Below, in pieces: positions 1 to 7,525 of a stretch of DNA of 39,843 nucleotides. The stretch comes from a virus. Every line of letters starts with the position of its first letter. Within the stretch, counting starts at the first letter, position 1. The notes under the pieces are model-generated. The model ran no database searches and was not told where the DNA came from. It was given only the letters and a program-made list of their open reading frames with translations. Position numbers and translations under genes: made by a program. The stretch is taken from the IMG/VR virus record IMGVR_UViG_3300020196_000100, positions 1 through 39,843 of that record; one strand, written 5' to 3'.

Positions 1-193
1 ACGCATGACCGACTTCGTGACCCATGAGAAGATCATAAAGGTTGCCATCCATATCTTTCCAGACAGGACAGACTAGTGTGCGTGATTTCAGATCGAAATA
101 TGCGGTCTTGACTTTTTGGTGTGAGACCGTGATATTCTCAGTCGCCAAAAGTTTGGCGAGCATAGACTTGGAAGTTTGAATACTCATATTCAT
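1..193 (-). CDS. HEXXH metallopeptidase-like protein (5' part, cut by window edge)
   Basis: The first 64 codons of a gene run off the left edge. Translation gives a start MNMSIQTS, a stretch with CPVWKDMDGNLYDLL, and then MGHEVGHA, which contains the zinc-protease signature HEXXH (H-E-V-G-H). Proteins of this kind, annotated as peptidases, occur in marine T4-like phages; substrate and role are unknown. I chose the ATG at 193 because an AGGA lies about a dozen bases upstream; the ATG at 187 is an alternative. It follows the deformylase after a 68-base AT-rich gap in which I see no convincing promoter. The catalytic third ligand and the rest of the protein lie outside the window, so the family call is tentative. 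Confidence 0.6.
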   Translation of the reverse strand, partial: MNMSIQTSKSMLAKLLATENITVSHQKVKTAYFDLKSRTLVCPVWKDMDGNLYDLLMGHEVGHA

Positions 194-261
194 ACAACCA
201 TTATCCTATAAATTATGTATTAAGTAAAGTGAAAAAACCTTAACAAAATCAATAACTTACG

Positions 262-924
262 TCAGTTAACAGAATATACAAACTTTTCAGGTAGATTTTT
301 CTTATCTACTGTAATCATGGGCTGATTCTCTGGTAGATTTATTGGTGCTTGTTCATTTTCCTGTTGCTGAACAAAAGCTCGCATTCTTTTTACATTTTTC
401 TTAACTTTTCGTTTTGCTTGATCAAGTTTGATTGGACTGACTTTATCAGTATATACAATCCCATCTAAGTGATCAATTTCATGTTGAACACAAACCGCTG
501 TAAGTCCATCGAACTCTTGTACAATCTCTTGACCATACATTGCTTGAAATTTTACTTTTATATGATTGTGGCGTGGAACTTTTAAATATAATCCAGGATA
601 AGACAAACATCCCTCTTGATATGTTGCTGGTGTAAGTCCATGATCTATAATCTCTGGATTAAATAATGTCCAAATCTCATTGCCCATGTTTATAACACAA
701 ACGCGATGTTTAAGTCCAACTTGATTGGCAGACAAACCGATGCCACCATAATGCTTTAGAGTTTCAGCAAGCGAGTATGCTAATGATTCGCATTCTTTGG
801 GTTCATGATCTTTATGATTCCATGTAATGGTTGGTTCGCGAAGAATTGAATCATAAAAATCTACCAATTTGAAAATTTCGTATTCAATTAAATTACCTTT
901 ATGATATTTTATCCTTTTTGACAT
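262..924 (-). CDS. def: Peptide deformylase with C-terminal extension
   Basis: This is a metal-dependent hydrolase that removes the formyl group from the initiator methionine of new proteins. All three family motifs are present: GIGLSANQ (residues 61-68), EGCLS with metal-ligand Cys106, and HEIDH (148-152) with two metal-binding histidines and the catalytic Glu149. At 220 aa it is longer than the short deformylases known from marine phages; about 50 residues after the core are basic, then Pro/Asn/Gln-rich, and have no motif I recognise. The start codon directly follows the gp46 stop (TAA-ATG), so it is the distal gene of the uvsY-46 operon. Phage deformylases are thought to support translation late in infection; that role is inferred here. 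Confidence 0.95.
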   Translation of the reverse strand: MSKRIKYHKGNLIEYEIFKLVDFYDSILREPTITWNHKDHEPKECESLAYSLAETLKHYGGIGLSANQVGLKHRVCVINMGNEIWTLFNPEIIDHGLTPATYQEGCLSYPGLYLKVPRHNHIKVKFQAMYGQEIVQEFDGLTAVCVQHEIDHLDGIVYTDKVSPIKLDQAKRKVKKNVKRMRAFVQQQENEQAPINLPENQPMITVDKKNLPEKFVYSVN

Positions 925-2634
925 TTAGTTCACCATCTGTGAGAAATTTTTAATTTTACCGAATCGTATTGTGTGTTTAAACTTGTCTATCATTTGATCT
1001 GATTTATGTGTGATGACAAACACATTCGTGCCTTCATTCATAATATTTATCAGCTTCATAAATTCTTCAGTACCATTAATGTCAAGAGAACCATCAAAGA
1101 CCTCGTCAAAAATTAATAGATTCGTATTCACACTGTTCTTTAATTTGGCGACCGACCTCCAGGTAAACAACAATGCAAGATCAATACGTTTCTTTTCACC
1201 TTCTGAGAAATTATCATAACTGAAATCATCTCGGTGACGAGACTTGATGGTCTCTTTGAACTCCTCGTCAATATTAAAATTAACGAAGAAATCCATCGCA
1301 GCCAAGTATTTGTTTACCAATTTGTTTATAATTGGTACATACTGCTTAATGATTTTCGACTTAATCCCGCCATCTTTAAGCAGCTGCGCGACAATATCGT
1401 AATTCTGTGTTTGTTCAGATACTTCTTTTCGTTTTTCGTTATGAATATGCAAATCAGTCAATAGAGTTTTACTCTGAGCCTTGAACTCTTCACTCATTGC
1501 TGGTTTGCTCTCTATTTCTCCAATCTCCGCTTCAAGTTTCTTAATATATTTTCTGATCTGGTTGCGAGAAGTATTAACACTAACAAGATCTTGTTCAAGA
1601 GATTTGAGTTCTTTTTGGATTGTTTTGATGGTATTGATTCGCTGTAGAACGGCATCACTTTCCTCCTTGAGTTTGTTTAATCCATCAGTAAGTTCTGTAA
1701 TTTTATTATTACAAGTATGCACTTTCTCTTCTTTATTATTAATCGCTTGGTCACAAGTTGGACATGTAGAATTTTTAGAATAAAATTCAATATCCTTTTC
1801 AAGTTTCTGAATATTATTCTCGATCTTTGCCTCTAAATTGTTTATCTTTTGAAAACGTTTGGCAGTAAATTCTTCATCGGAAGTTTGAGCGACAAATTTA
1901 TCTATTTCAGATTCTTTTGCCAATGCTGATGCCTCTAGTTCAGAAAGCGTCGTTGTATTTTCTATTATCTCTTGTTTCTTTGCATCAATTATATCTTTAG
2001 TATTTCTTTTAAGTTCATCTAAATGTCTTTTATGAAGTTCAATTTTACCTTTTGTAGCATCTATTAGTATTTTAAGATTACTCGCCTGATCTTTTAAAGT
2101 ATGGAGTTTATTCTTTACAATAATATTCATCGATGAGAATATTTGTATGTCAAGTAGATCTTCAATAACAGCTCTTCGATCAGAGGCTGATAGTTGCATA
2201 AATGGAGTGAAATTAGTAGATCCTAGAATAACGATCTGTGTAAATGATTTGTAGTTCATTTTAAGAATAACTTTTTCAAGATACTCTTGGTAATCCTTGG
2301 ATTTAGCATCTTGATTTAACATATCGCCATCTACATATATTTCAAATGTATTTGGACGAATACCACGAACAATTTTATATCTTGTTTTACCAACATCGAA
2401 TTCAATCTCAACCGTGCAATCTTTTTCATTGATTGAGTTTACAAGTTGAGGTTTATTGATATTTCGAAATGGCTTACCAAACAATGCAAATGTGATTGCA
2501 TCTAGGAATGTAGATTTTCCTGCACCATTCTCACCTACAATCAATGTGGTTAAATGTTCACCGAGTCGAATTTCAGTAAACAAATTACCAGTTGAAAGAA
2601 AGTTTTTATATCTAACTGTTTTAAAAAATATCAA
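925..2634 (-). CDS. gp46: gp46 recombination endonuclease subunit (Rad50/SbcC-like)
   Basis: This is the ATPase subunit of the gp46-gp47 nuclease complex, which resects DNA ends for recombination-dependent replication and degrades host DNA in T4. Visible motifs: Walker A GENGAGKS (residues 34-41), a long coiled-coil middle (about 170-400) with a zinc-hook CPTC at 291-294, ABC signature FSEGE (476-480), Walker B LLIFDE (506-511) and an H-loop histidine near 543. The length of 569 aa is normal for the family. Its ATG overlaps the gp47 stop by 4 bases (ATGA), indicating translational coupling with its partner subunit. Confidence 0.97.
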   Translation of the reverse strand: MIFFKTVRYKNFLSTGNLFTEIRLGEHLTTLIVGENGAGKSTFLDAITFALFGKPFRNINKPQLVNSINEKDCTVEIEFDVGKTRYKIVRGIRPNTFEIYVDGDMLNQDAKSKDYQEYLEKVILKMNYKSFTQIVILGSTNFTPFMQLSASDRRAVIEDLLDIQIFSSMNIIVKNKLHTLKDQASNLKILIDATKGKIELHKRHLDELKRNTKDIIDAKKQEIIENTTTLSELEASALAKESEIDKFVAQTSDEEFTAKRFQKINNLEAKIENNIQKLEKDIEFYSKNSTCPTCDQAINNKEEKVHTCNNKITELTDGLNKLKEESDAVLQRINTIKTIQKELKSLEQDLVSVNTSRNQIRKYIKKLEAEIGEIESKPAMSEEFKAQSKTLLTDLHIHNEKRKEVSEQTQNYDIVAQLLKDGGIKSKIIKQYVPIINKLVNKYLAAMDFFVNFNIDEEFKETIKSRHRDDFSYDNFSEGEKKRIDLALLFTWRSVAKLKNSVNTNLLIFDEVFDGSLDINGTEEFMKLINIMNEGTNVFVITHKSDQMIDKFKHTIRFGKIKNFSQMVN

Positions 2635-3686
2635 ACTGACTCCATAGAGATGGCTTCGCTGTACACATCGCGCAAGACAGCTTTTATTTTATCTGATTCT
2701 ACTGGCAATGTCAACCCATCAACATACTTGTTTAATATTGTAATCGTGTCCTCTGCTTGGTCTACATCCATCTCTACATTGGCTGTGAGCTCTGAGAAAT
2801 CTTCCACAACTGAAACTTCTAGTGGTGCTACTTTGGTAATAGTGTCAATCAAAGTATCAAACAAAAAAGAATTATTTCGTTTTTCAACAACAATTTTAAG
2901 ATACTTTCCACTCAGATGCGAATAGTCAGTATTCACAATATCATTATAGAATAGATTATCATCATTGTAATGTATCTTATAAAACATTTTATTTGGGTTC
3001 AAAATAAATGTTAACTCGCGAGTTTCTGTGTCGAAGATATGAAAGCCACGTTCATCGTTATAATCTAACCATGTAATTTCACCAGGAGTGCCCACATAAA
3101 CAATATGTCCATCACTGCTTTTGTGATGATAATGCCCACTTAACACAAGATCATATTTCTGTAAAATACTTGCATTCATACCCTCATGACTGATATTCAT
3201 TTTATCCATTTTATAGCCAGCAAGTTCATAATGACCAAAATTAATTTGATTCTCGCTGCGCTTGATGAAATCCATTATTTCTAGTTCATTGTCTTTGCAT
3301 ATCCACGGAATGATATCGATTCCCATCCAAGTAGATGGCTTGTCATAAAGAATTAAATGTTTTTCATATTCTCTTAGAAGCAGATTAGGTGAATTAACTT
3401 CGAGAGTGTTCTTGAAAAAAATATCATGATTGCCAAGTAGAACACGACACTCAATATTGTGTTTGACTAACTGATCAAAAAAGTAACGACGGCAAAGAGC
3501 GAGAGACTGAAAAGAGATATATTTCCTACGATCAAATAAATCACCCAACTGAAAGATAGTAGTAATACCATGCTTTACCAAATAAGGAAAAAAGGTATTC
3601 AAATAAAAATCTTTGTAGTAGTTATGAAAGGCAATGCTATCACCTCTCATACCAAAATGTGTATCGCCAAGGATAGCAATCTTCAC
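2631..3686 (-). CDS. gp47: gp47 recombination endonuclease subunit (Mre11/SbcD-like)
   Basis: This is the nuclease subunit that pairs with gp46. It carries the calcineurin-like phosphoesterase motifs for two metal ions: GDTHFG (residues 7-12), GDLFDRR (48-54), GNHD (85-88), a later GHYE (151-154) and GHYHH (184-188). At 351 aa it is close to T4 gp47. It overlaps both neighbours by 4 bases (gp55 upstream, gp46 downstream), the tight packing expected for proteins made in fixed ratio. Nothing essential appears to be missing. Confidence 0.97.
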   Translation of the reverse strand: MKIAILGDTHFGMRGDSIAFHNYYKDFYLNTFFPYLVKHGITTIFQLGDLFDRRKYISFQSLALCRRYFFDQLVKHNIECRVLLGNHDIFFKNTLEVNSPNLLLREYEKHLILYDKPSTWMGIDIIPWICKDNELEIMDFIKRSENQINFGHYELAGYKMDKMNISHEGMNASILQKYDLVLSGHYHHKSSDGHIVYVGTPGEITWLDYNDERGFHIFDTETRELTFILNPNKMFYKIHYNDDNLFYNDIVNTDYSHLSGKYLKIVVEKRNNSFLFDTLIDTITKVAPLEVSVVEDFSELTANVEMDVDQAEDTITILNKYVDGLTLPVESDKIKAVLRDVYSEAISMESV

Positions 3687-4219
3687 TTTACAACTTCCTC
3701 ATCTACAAACTTCTCAATACCAGCCTTCTTGGCTTTCTTAGCCTTGCGAGCATTTTCCCAATTATCAATGAACTCTGAGATATTATCATAGAGTTCGAAT
3801 TGTCTAAACGTGCCGTCTTCATTTTCATTTAATTCATATTCATCTAGAACGCCAGCTGTTTGTGTCGACTTATATTTAATATAAAGTTGTTTCTTTTCCT
3901 TTTGAATGCGTCTCAAAAATGCATAAAAAACTATTTGTGTGAAATATGCAAATGGATTATTTGATTTGGCAGGATCAAAATTTTCTACATACATGACGCA
4001 ATTTTCAATTGCATCTGCAATCATTTCATCTCTAAAGGTATATGAAATAAAATTTGGTTTATGCGAAAGATTCTCTGCGATCTTCATAAAGCACTCAGCA
4101 ACATATCGAGGGATTTGTGGTTTAGGTTTACTCTCTCGTTTGGCTTTTCTAATTGCTTGACGATATTTTGTCATTTCTTTGACAAAATCTTTATTGTTTA
4201 TATAATGATTTTTTGCCAT
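3683..4219 (-). CDS. gp55: gp55 late-transcription sigma factor
   Basis: This is a minimal sigma factor that directs host RNA polymerase to late promoters, in T4 together with the sliding clamp. The centre (roughly residues 62-115) has the sigma region 2 pattern: DEMIADAIENCV, a FDPAKSNNPFAYF segment, and a basic aromatic helix FLRRIQKEKKQ. The length of 178 aa matches T4 gp55 (185 aa). The C-terminus is Lys-rich and ends in a short hydrophobic patch (IEKFVDEE), possibly the clamp-contact tail; that is inference. Its presence agrees with the TATAAATA late promoters found in this window at 12591 and 15254. It starts 3 bases after the stop of the upstream 139-aa gene. Confidence 0.93.
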   Translation of the reverse strand: MAKNHYINNKDFVKEMTKYRQAIRKAKRESKPKPQIPRYVAECFMKIAENLSHKPNFISYTFRDEMIADAIENCVMYVENFDPAKSNNPFAYFTQIVFYAFLRRIQKEKKQLYIKYKSTQTAGVLDEYELNENEDGTFRQFELYDNISEFIDNWENARKAKKAKKAGIEKFVDEEVVK

Positions 4220-4222
4220 AAA

Positions 4223-4642
4223 TTAGTGTACTGGTTTATCCTTTTTAGTTTTCAATGCTTCTAAGATTGAGATTACATTCTCATGAGTTTCCATATGTTC
4301 TTTAATCATTTCTCTTCTCTTTTTCAAGGTTTCTTGAAATTTAGATTGATTATTATAGAAAAAATCGCTGACGAATTCGTATTGCTCATAAAATTCTGCG
4401 CGGACTGGAGTGCAAAACATCACATCATCTAATGGAAATTCTACTTCACGTAGTTGTATAATCGATTGTGGTAAGTATTCCTGCAATGCAAGAGTTTGTC
4501 TCCCCTCTTCAAATGCAGTTTCAATCTCAACTCTCAGTGGCATCTCAATCAGAATACACTCTTCCTTATATGTTACCCATCCAACTAAATCATCAGGCAA
4601 ATTTTTAAATCGTACGAACTTTAATTCTCTTTCTTCTGACAT
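4223..4642 (-). CDS. Conserved hypothetical protein between uvsW and 55
   Basis: This 139-aa protein has no catalytic motif I can identify. The first 85 residues alternate short hydrophobic strands with charged turns (VGWVTYKE, ILIEMPLRVEI, VMFCTPVRAEFY), suggesting a small beta-barrel, possibly Sm-like. The last 50 residues are a charged, helical, probably coiled-coil tail ending in Lys. Its start overlaps the uvsW stop by one base (TAATG), and gp55 follows after 3 bases, so it is made with the recombination and late-sigma genes. A protein of unknown function also sits in this position in related marine phages, as far as I recall. A nucleic-acid or polymerase-binding role is only a guess. 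Confidence 0.85.
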   Translation of the reverse strand: MSEERELKFVRFKNLPDDLVGWVTYKEECILIEMPLRVEIETAFEEGRQTLALQEYLPQSIIQLREVEFPLDDVMFCTPVRAEFYEQYEFVSDFFYNNQSKFQETLKKRREMIKEHMETHENVISILEALKTKKDKPVH

Positions 4643-6108
4643 TAATTTATCCTTACATTGTTTGTAGTGAATGGAAATTTTTCTTCGCTGTATATCTTCA
4701 CTCTTTCTTCATAATGTTTCAATGTAAAATTTATATAAGGTCCATACCTAAGATCATCTGCTAAATCGTAGAGTGTCGCTGCATCTTTGTTATCTCCTAA
4801 ACGTAATACGCGACCAATTGATTGCAGCGAGCGTATCTTACTCTTTGTTGGAGAAGAGAACACTATATTATGTAGGTTGCGAATGTTCACGCCTGTCGAG
4901 AAAGTGCCATAACTCGCCACAATGATTGCGTCGTTTTCTTGTTCAGTAATATGCCTCACTGCTTCACGATCCTCTGCCTCAACTCCACCATGGATAAAAA
5001 ATACTTTACGACTATTTGCTTTTTCACCTATCAGATCATATAATATCTTACCATGTTTTTCGACATAAGTAAATAAAATTAAACTATTTCCTTTAAGATT
5101 TATTGCAAGATCTCGTATAAAATTATTTCGACCTTCATGCTGTGTTAAAAAATTCATCTCATCAGGATAAGTAAATCCTTTGATCGCTTTACACACTGCG
5201 TCAGGATATTTCAATACAATACATTTGATACTGAAATTCGCTAATTGTTTGCGTTCAATTAACTCTTTTGTAGAGATGGCTTTAAACACAGGTCCGAATA
5301 ATCCTTCTAAAACCAACTTATTGACTTTACTGTCATCCAGTGTTCCTGTTGTACCAATACGCACATCACAATTGATTAGTTTAGTCATAATACTTGTCAA
5401 TGACTTTGCTTTAAATGTGTGCGCCTCGTCACCAATAATGAAGTCAAATTGCGAGAAGTATTTTTTGGGCATGTCGTATATACTTTGCCACGTAGAGATA
5501 ATTAAATCACTGTTTGGAATCTTTGTTTCACCACCAAATATTTTTTGACAATGTTTCTCCACATCCCAACCATTACTGCTCGAGTAATTTTGAAAATCAG
5601 AGTGCATTTGTGTTACAAGGTTGATTGTCGGCACGATAAGCAATCCTCGTTTCTTACCTGTGCTCAGTAACTGACGAATCATCATATAAATGATGAGCGA
5701 CTTTCCACTCGCAGTGGGCGAGACAAGCACTGTTCTTTTTTTAGTAAGACCTACACTTGACGCAAGATATTGATAGTCTCGTGGCTCTATGGGAAGTGAG
5801 AGTGCACTTGCTAGGTTTTTTGTATCGATTGGATGAAGTTCTGTCTCTTCATCAATCACTTCAAACGAATAATTTTTTTGTTTACAAAAAACCTTTATGT
5901 AACTAATTAGTCCAGTATAAATTTGTTTCGTGCGTAAGTTGAGCAGACGTATCTTTCCGTCCCAGTGTCGATTACGAAACGCTGGACTGAATTGATACCC
6001 AGGAGTCGAAAATGTAAAAAATTCAGACATCTCTTGAAGTATCGAATCTTCTGCATGAACCTGTACATATATGTTGTCAACCTTTTCAATCGCAACGTGA
6101 TCGATCAT
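4642..6108 (-). CDS. uvsW: UvsW RNA-DNA / DNA-DNA helicase
   Basis: This superfamily 2 helicase in T4 unwinds R-loops and branched recombination intermediates and drives the switch from origin to recombination-dependent replication. Motifs: Walker A PTASGKS (131-137), DEAH (227-230), TGT (254-256) and motif VI QSIGRVLR (429-436). The 120 residues before the ATPase core match the position of the UvsW N-terminal DNA-binding domain. The length of 488 aa is typical (T4 503 aa). It overlaps uvsY by 4 bases upstream and the 139-aa gene by one base downstream. All core motifs are intact. Confidence 0.96.
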   Translation of the reverse strand: MIDHVAIEKVDNIYVQVHAEDSILQEMSEFFTFSTPGYQFSPAFRNRHWDGKIRLLNLRTKQIYTGLISYIKVFCKQKNYSFEVIDEETELHPIDTKNLASALSLPIEPRDYQYLASSVGLTKKRTVLVSPTASGKSLIIYMMIRQLLSTGKKRGLLIVPTINLVTQMHSDFQNYSSSNGWDVEKHCQKIFGGETKIPNSDLIISTWQSIYDMPKKYFSQFDFIIGDEAHTFKAKSLTSIMTKLINCDVRIGTTGTLDDSKVNKLVLEGLFGPVFKAISTKELIERKQLANFSIKCIVLKYPDAVCKAIKGFTYPDEMNFLTQHEGRNNFIRDLAINLKGNSLILFTYVEKHGKILYDLIGEKANSRKVFFIHGGVEAEDREAVRHITEQENDAIIVASYGTFSTGVNIRNLHNIVFSSPTKSKIRSLQSIGRVLRLGDNKDAATLYDLADDLRYGPYINFTLKHYEERVKIYSEEKFPFTTNNVRIN

Positions 6109-6554
6109 CTAGCACCTTGAATAAATTTCTCCCAGCCCATATATTCTTTTAATTGCCACGTTCGATTGTTTAGTTCCTTCATAACGTTTGTACAAAATGA
6201 AGACGCCTCCTCATGATAGGCTTTCTTGCGTTTAAGTTTTGATAAATCCTCATCACCATCCAAATAAACTTGAATATCAGATTTAAGTGTAAATCGAAAC
6301 GGCTCCCAACCAAGTTCTGTCAATTCTTTTTGATCAAGTTTACCTGTATAATACATCCACTTCAATCGCTTGAGTTTGTCTAGTTCTAATCCTACTCTTT
6401 TTGCAGCAAGATTATGTACTGACAAATATTTGTTATATTTGTTATGAATAAGGGGAATACGCAAGATTTCTTTTCCAGGCTCTGTAATATCTACTTCAGA
6501 GTCTTTTTCCCATTGCGCCATGAGTTCTTCAAGAGGAGGAGTTTCAATTTTCAT
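6105..6554 (-). CDS. uvsY: UvsY recombination mediator
   Basis: UvsY loads the UvsX recombinase onto ssDNA coated with the phage SSB (gp32). This 149-aa protein is close to the T4 length (137 aa). It shows the expected mixed charged, helical layout, with a conserved-looking segment KRLKWMYYTGKLDQ (residues 62-75) matching the LDYYSG-type region of T4 UvsY. The identification rests on this local similarity plus position immediately upstream of uvsW, the standard order in marine T4-like phages. It is the first gene of the recombination operon and has its own sigma70-like promoter at 6584-6612. Confidence 0.88.
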   Translation of the reverse strand: MKIETPPLEELMAQWEKDSEVDITEPGKEILRIPLIHNKYNKYLSVHNLAAKRVGLELDKLKRLKWMYYTGKLDQKELTELGWEPFRFTLKSDIQVYLDGDEDLSKLKRKKAYHEEASSFCTNVMKELNNRTWQLKEYMGWEKFIQGAR

Positions 6555-6583
6555 ATATGAATAGAAATGAGTACAATGATTGT

Positions 6584-6612
6584 ATCATACTATATTTCAT
6601 GAATGAAGACAA
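6584..6612 (-). promoter_or_regulatory. Sigma70-like promoter for the uvsY operon
   Basis: On the minus strand there is a -35 box TTGTCT (6607-6612), a 17-base spacer and a -10 box TATGAT (6584-6589), ending 29 bases before the uvsY start codon. Box quality and spacing are good for host sigma70 polymerase. It would let the recombination/gp55 operon be expressed before late transcription. I see no T4-type MotA box. Confidence 0.6.
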
Positions 6613-6625
6613 GTTACAAAAAAGG

Positions 6626-6654
6626 TTGACTAATTGTATTTTTGTCGATATAAT
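6626..6654 (+). promoter_or_regulatory. Near-consensus sigma70 promoter on the plus strand (antisense direction)
   Basis: On the plus strand there is TTGACT (6626-6631), exactly 17 bases, and TATAAT (6649-6654). That is five of six and six of six consensus positions at optimal spacing. It points towards higher coordinates, against every gene in the window, and would transcribe antisense to the 3' end of the gp3-like gene. No plus-strand reading frame of credible size follows. It could make an antisense RNA, or be a chance match in AT-rich DNA. Confidence 0.45.
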
Positions 6655-6693
6655 AAGTATGTCTACGTTCTAAAGATACTCTATATAACTAGA

Positions 6694-7242
6694 CTATAAT
6701 AATTCGATATCGTAATATGAAAATCTAAACGATGCATTGCTTGTAATAACACCTTCGGCATTTGATCCGACGTTAAACGAAAGTGATGACAAGTAAGTTG
6801 GAAAAATATCATGAAACTTAACACGAATTCTTGGATTGTTTTTGTTTGAATAAATTGTAAGAATTCCATCTGTATATACGGCAGGTCGACGATTATTCAT
6901 TAAACTCTGCATATAAGAAGACTTTGTTACTTTTGCTAAATCAACATATTCTTTAAAGTCGGTAGGAAATGTTGCAGCGCGAATCCAATTATGAATTTCT
7001 AACCAAGAACTTAACGTTTCATTTACAAGAAATGTTGTGCTAAAGGCATCATAAACTGCTTTTTCTCCTGGCACAAATAAATCAATAAATGGTGTAAAGC
7101 GTTGAATTTCAGTCAATGAAATTCCAGGAATAGATGCATCTTGACAAAAATATGTGACGTCAGGTAATCGATCAAAGATCATCTGAAACTTATGCGGTTG
7201 AAGAAAATCTGTATTAATTGGATTTCGTGTTAATGCTGTCAT
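6694..7242 (-). CDS. Tail completion protein, gp3-like (tube-fold)
   Basis: This 182-aa protein looks like a tail tube-family molecule. It has an N-terminal target segment (FQMIFDRLP), a conserved-looking turn ASIPGISLTEI, a GEKAVYD strand and the helix SSWLEIHNWIR. This resembles the layout of gp19-type tube proteins, although the gene is distinct from gp19 at 17244. In marine T4-like phages the gene between 23 and uvsY is, as I recall, annotated gp3, the tail tube terminator that caps the tube and sheath; T4 gp3 has a similar length (176 aa). The start overlaps the upstream 73-aa gene by 29 bases. A second tail-tube-like protein is the alternative. Confidence 0.55.
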   Translation of the reverse strand: MTALTRNPINTDFLQPHKFQMIFDRLPDVTYFCQDASIPGISLTEIQRFTPFIDLFVPGEKAVYDAFSTTFLVNETLSSWLEIHNWIRAATFPTDFKEYVDLAKVTKSSYMQSLMNNRRPAVYTDGILTIYSNKNNPRIRVKFHDIFPTYLSSLSFNVGSNAEGVITSNASFRFSYYDIELL

Positions 7243-7435
7243 CTAATAGTTTCCGTAGATCGATGGTTTTTTCTCTCTCAATTAAATCAATAATAAAGTT
7301 TGTTAACTCGATTTCTTTCTTGATAAAGAATAGTTTTTTGTTTAATTCTTCTAATCGCTCAGAGTAATATTTCAATTCCTGCTTTTTTTGTTTGCGCAGA
7401 TCTTTCAAGTCTGATAAAAGAATTATCTTAGCCAT
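7214..7435 (-). CDS. Small coiled-coil protein downstream of gp23
   Basis: This is a 73-aa protein of which about 50 residues (DLRKQKKQELKYY onward to the end) form one strongly charged heptad-like helix, so it is a predicted coiled coil. I start it at the ATG at 7435 (MAKIILLSDLK) rather than the in-frame ATG at 7480, because the longer version would begin inside the terminator hairpin that follows gp23. There is no clear Shine-Dalgarno sequence before this ATG. It overlaps the gp3-like gene by 29 bases. Function unknown; a minor structural or assembly role is suggested only by position. Confidence 0.7.
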   Translation of the reverse strand: MAKIILLSDLKDLRKQKKQELKYYSERLEELNKKLFFIKKEIELTNFIIDLIEREKTIDLRKLLDDSINTKSN

Positions 7436-7438
7436 ATT

Positions 7439-7446
7439 ATATTTAG
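7439..7446 (-). promoter_or_regulatory. Possible variant late promoter (CTAAATAT)
   Basis: The minus strand reads CTAAATAT between the gp23 terminator and the 73-aa gene. The same octamer occurs in the intergenic gaps before gp18 and gp13. By the spacing of T4 late promoters, the start site would fall on or next to the ATG at 7435, giving an almost leaderless transcript, so this assignment is weak. Confidence 0.3.
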
Positions 7447-7448
7447 GG

Positions 7449-7483
7449 AAAGAAAAAGGGGTGGATCCTTTCGAATCCACCCC
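7449..7483 (-). terminator. Intrinsic terminator after gp23
   Basis: On the minus strand a perfect 9-bp stem, GGGGTGGAT (7475-7483) pairing with ATCCACCCC (7458-7466), encloses an 8-base loop and is followed by TTTTTCTTT. This is a classic Rho-independent terminator 43 bases after the major capsid stop codon. It should confine the very high capsid message to gp23 and let only readthrough reach the next genes. It is the only strong terminator I found in the window. Confidence 0.88.
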
Positions 7484-7525
7484 CGAGTCACTTTGCCTTG
7501 TTATTATTATAAGTTTGGCAAACTA

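Noticed and set aside
4700-4725. TATAAATT on the minus strand inside uvsW as a late promoter
   Set aside because: It is a one-base mismatch lying within coding sequence far from any gene start.
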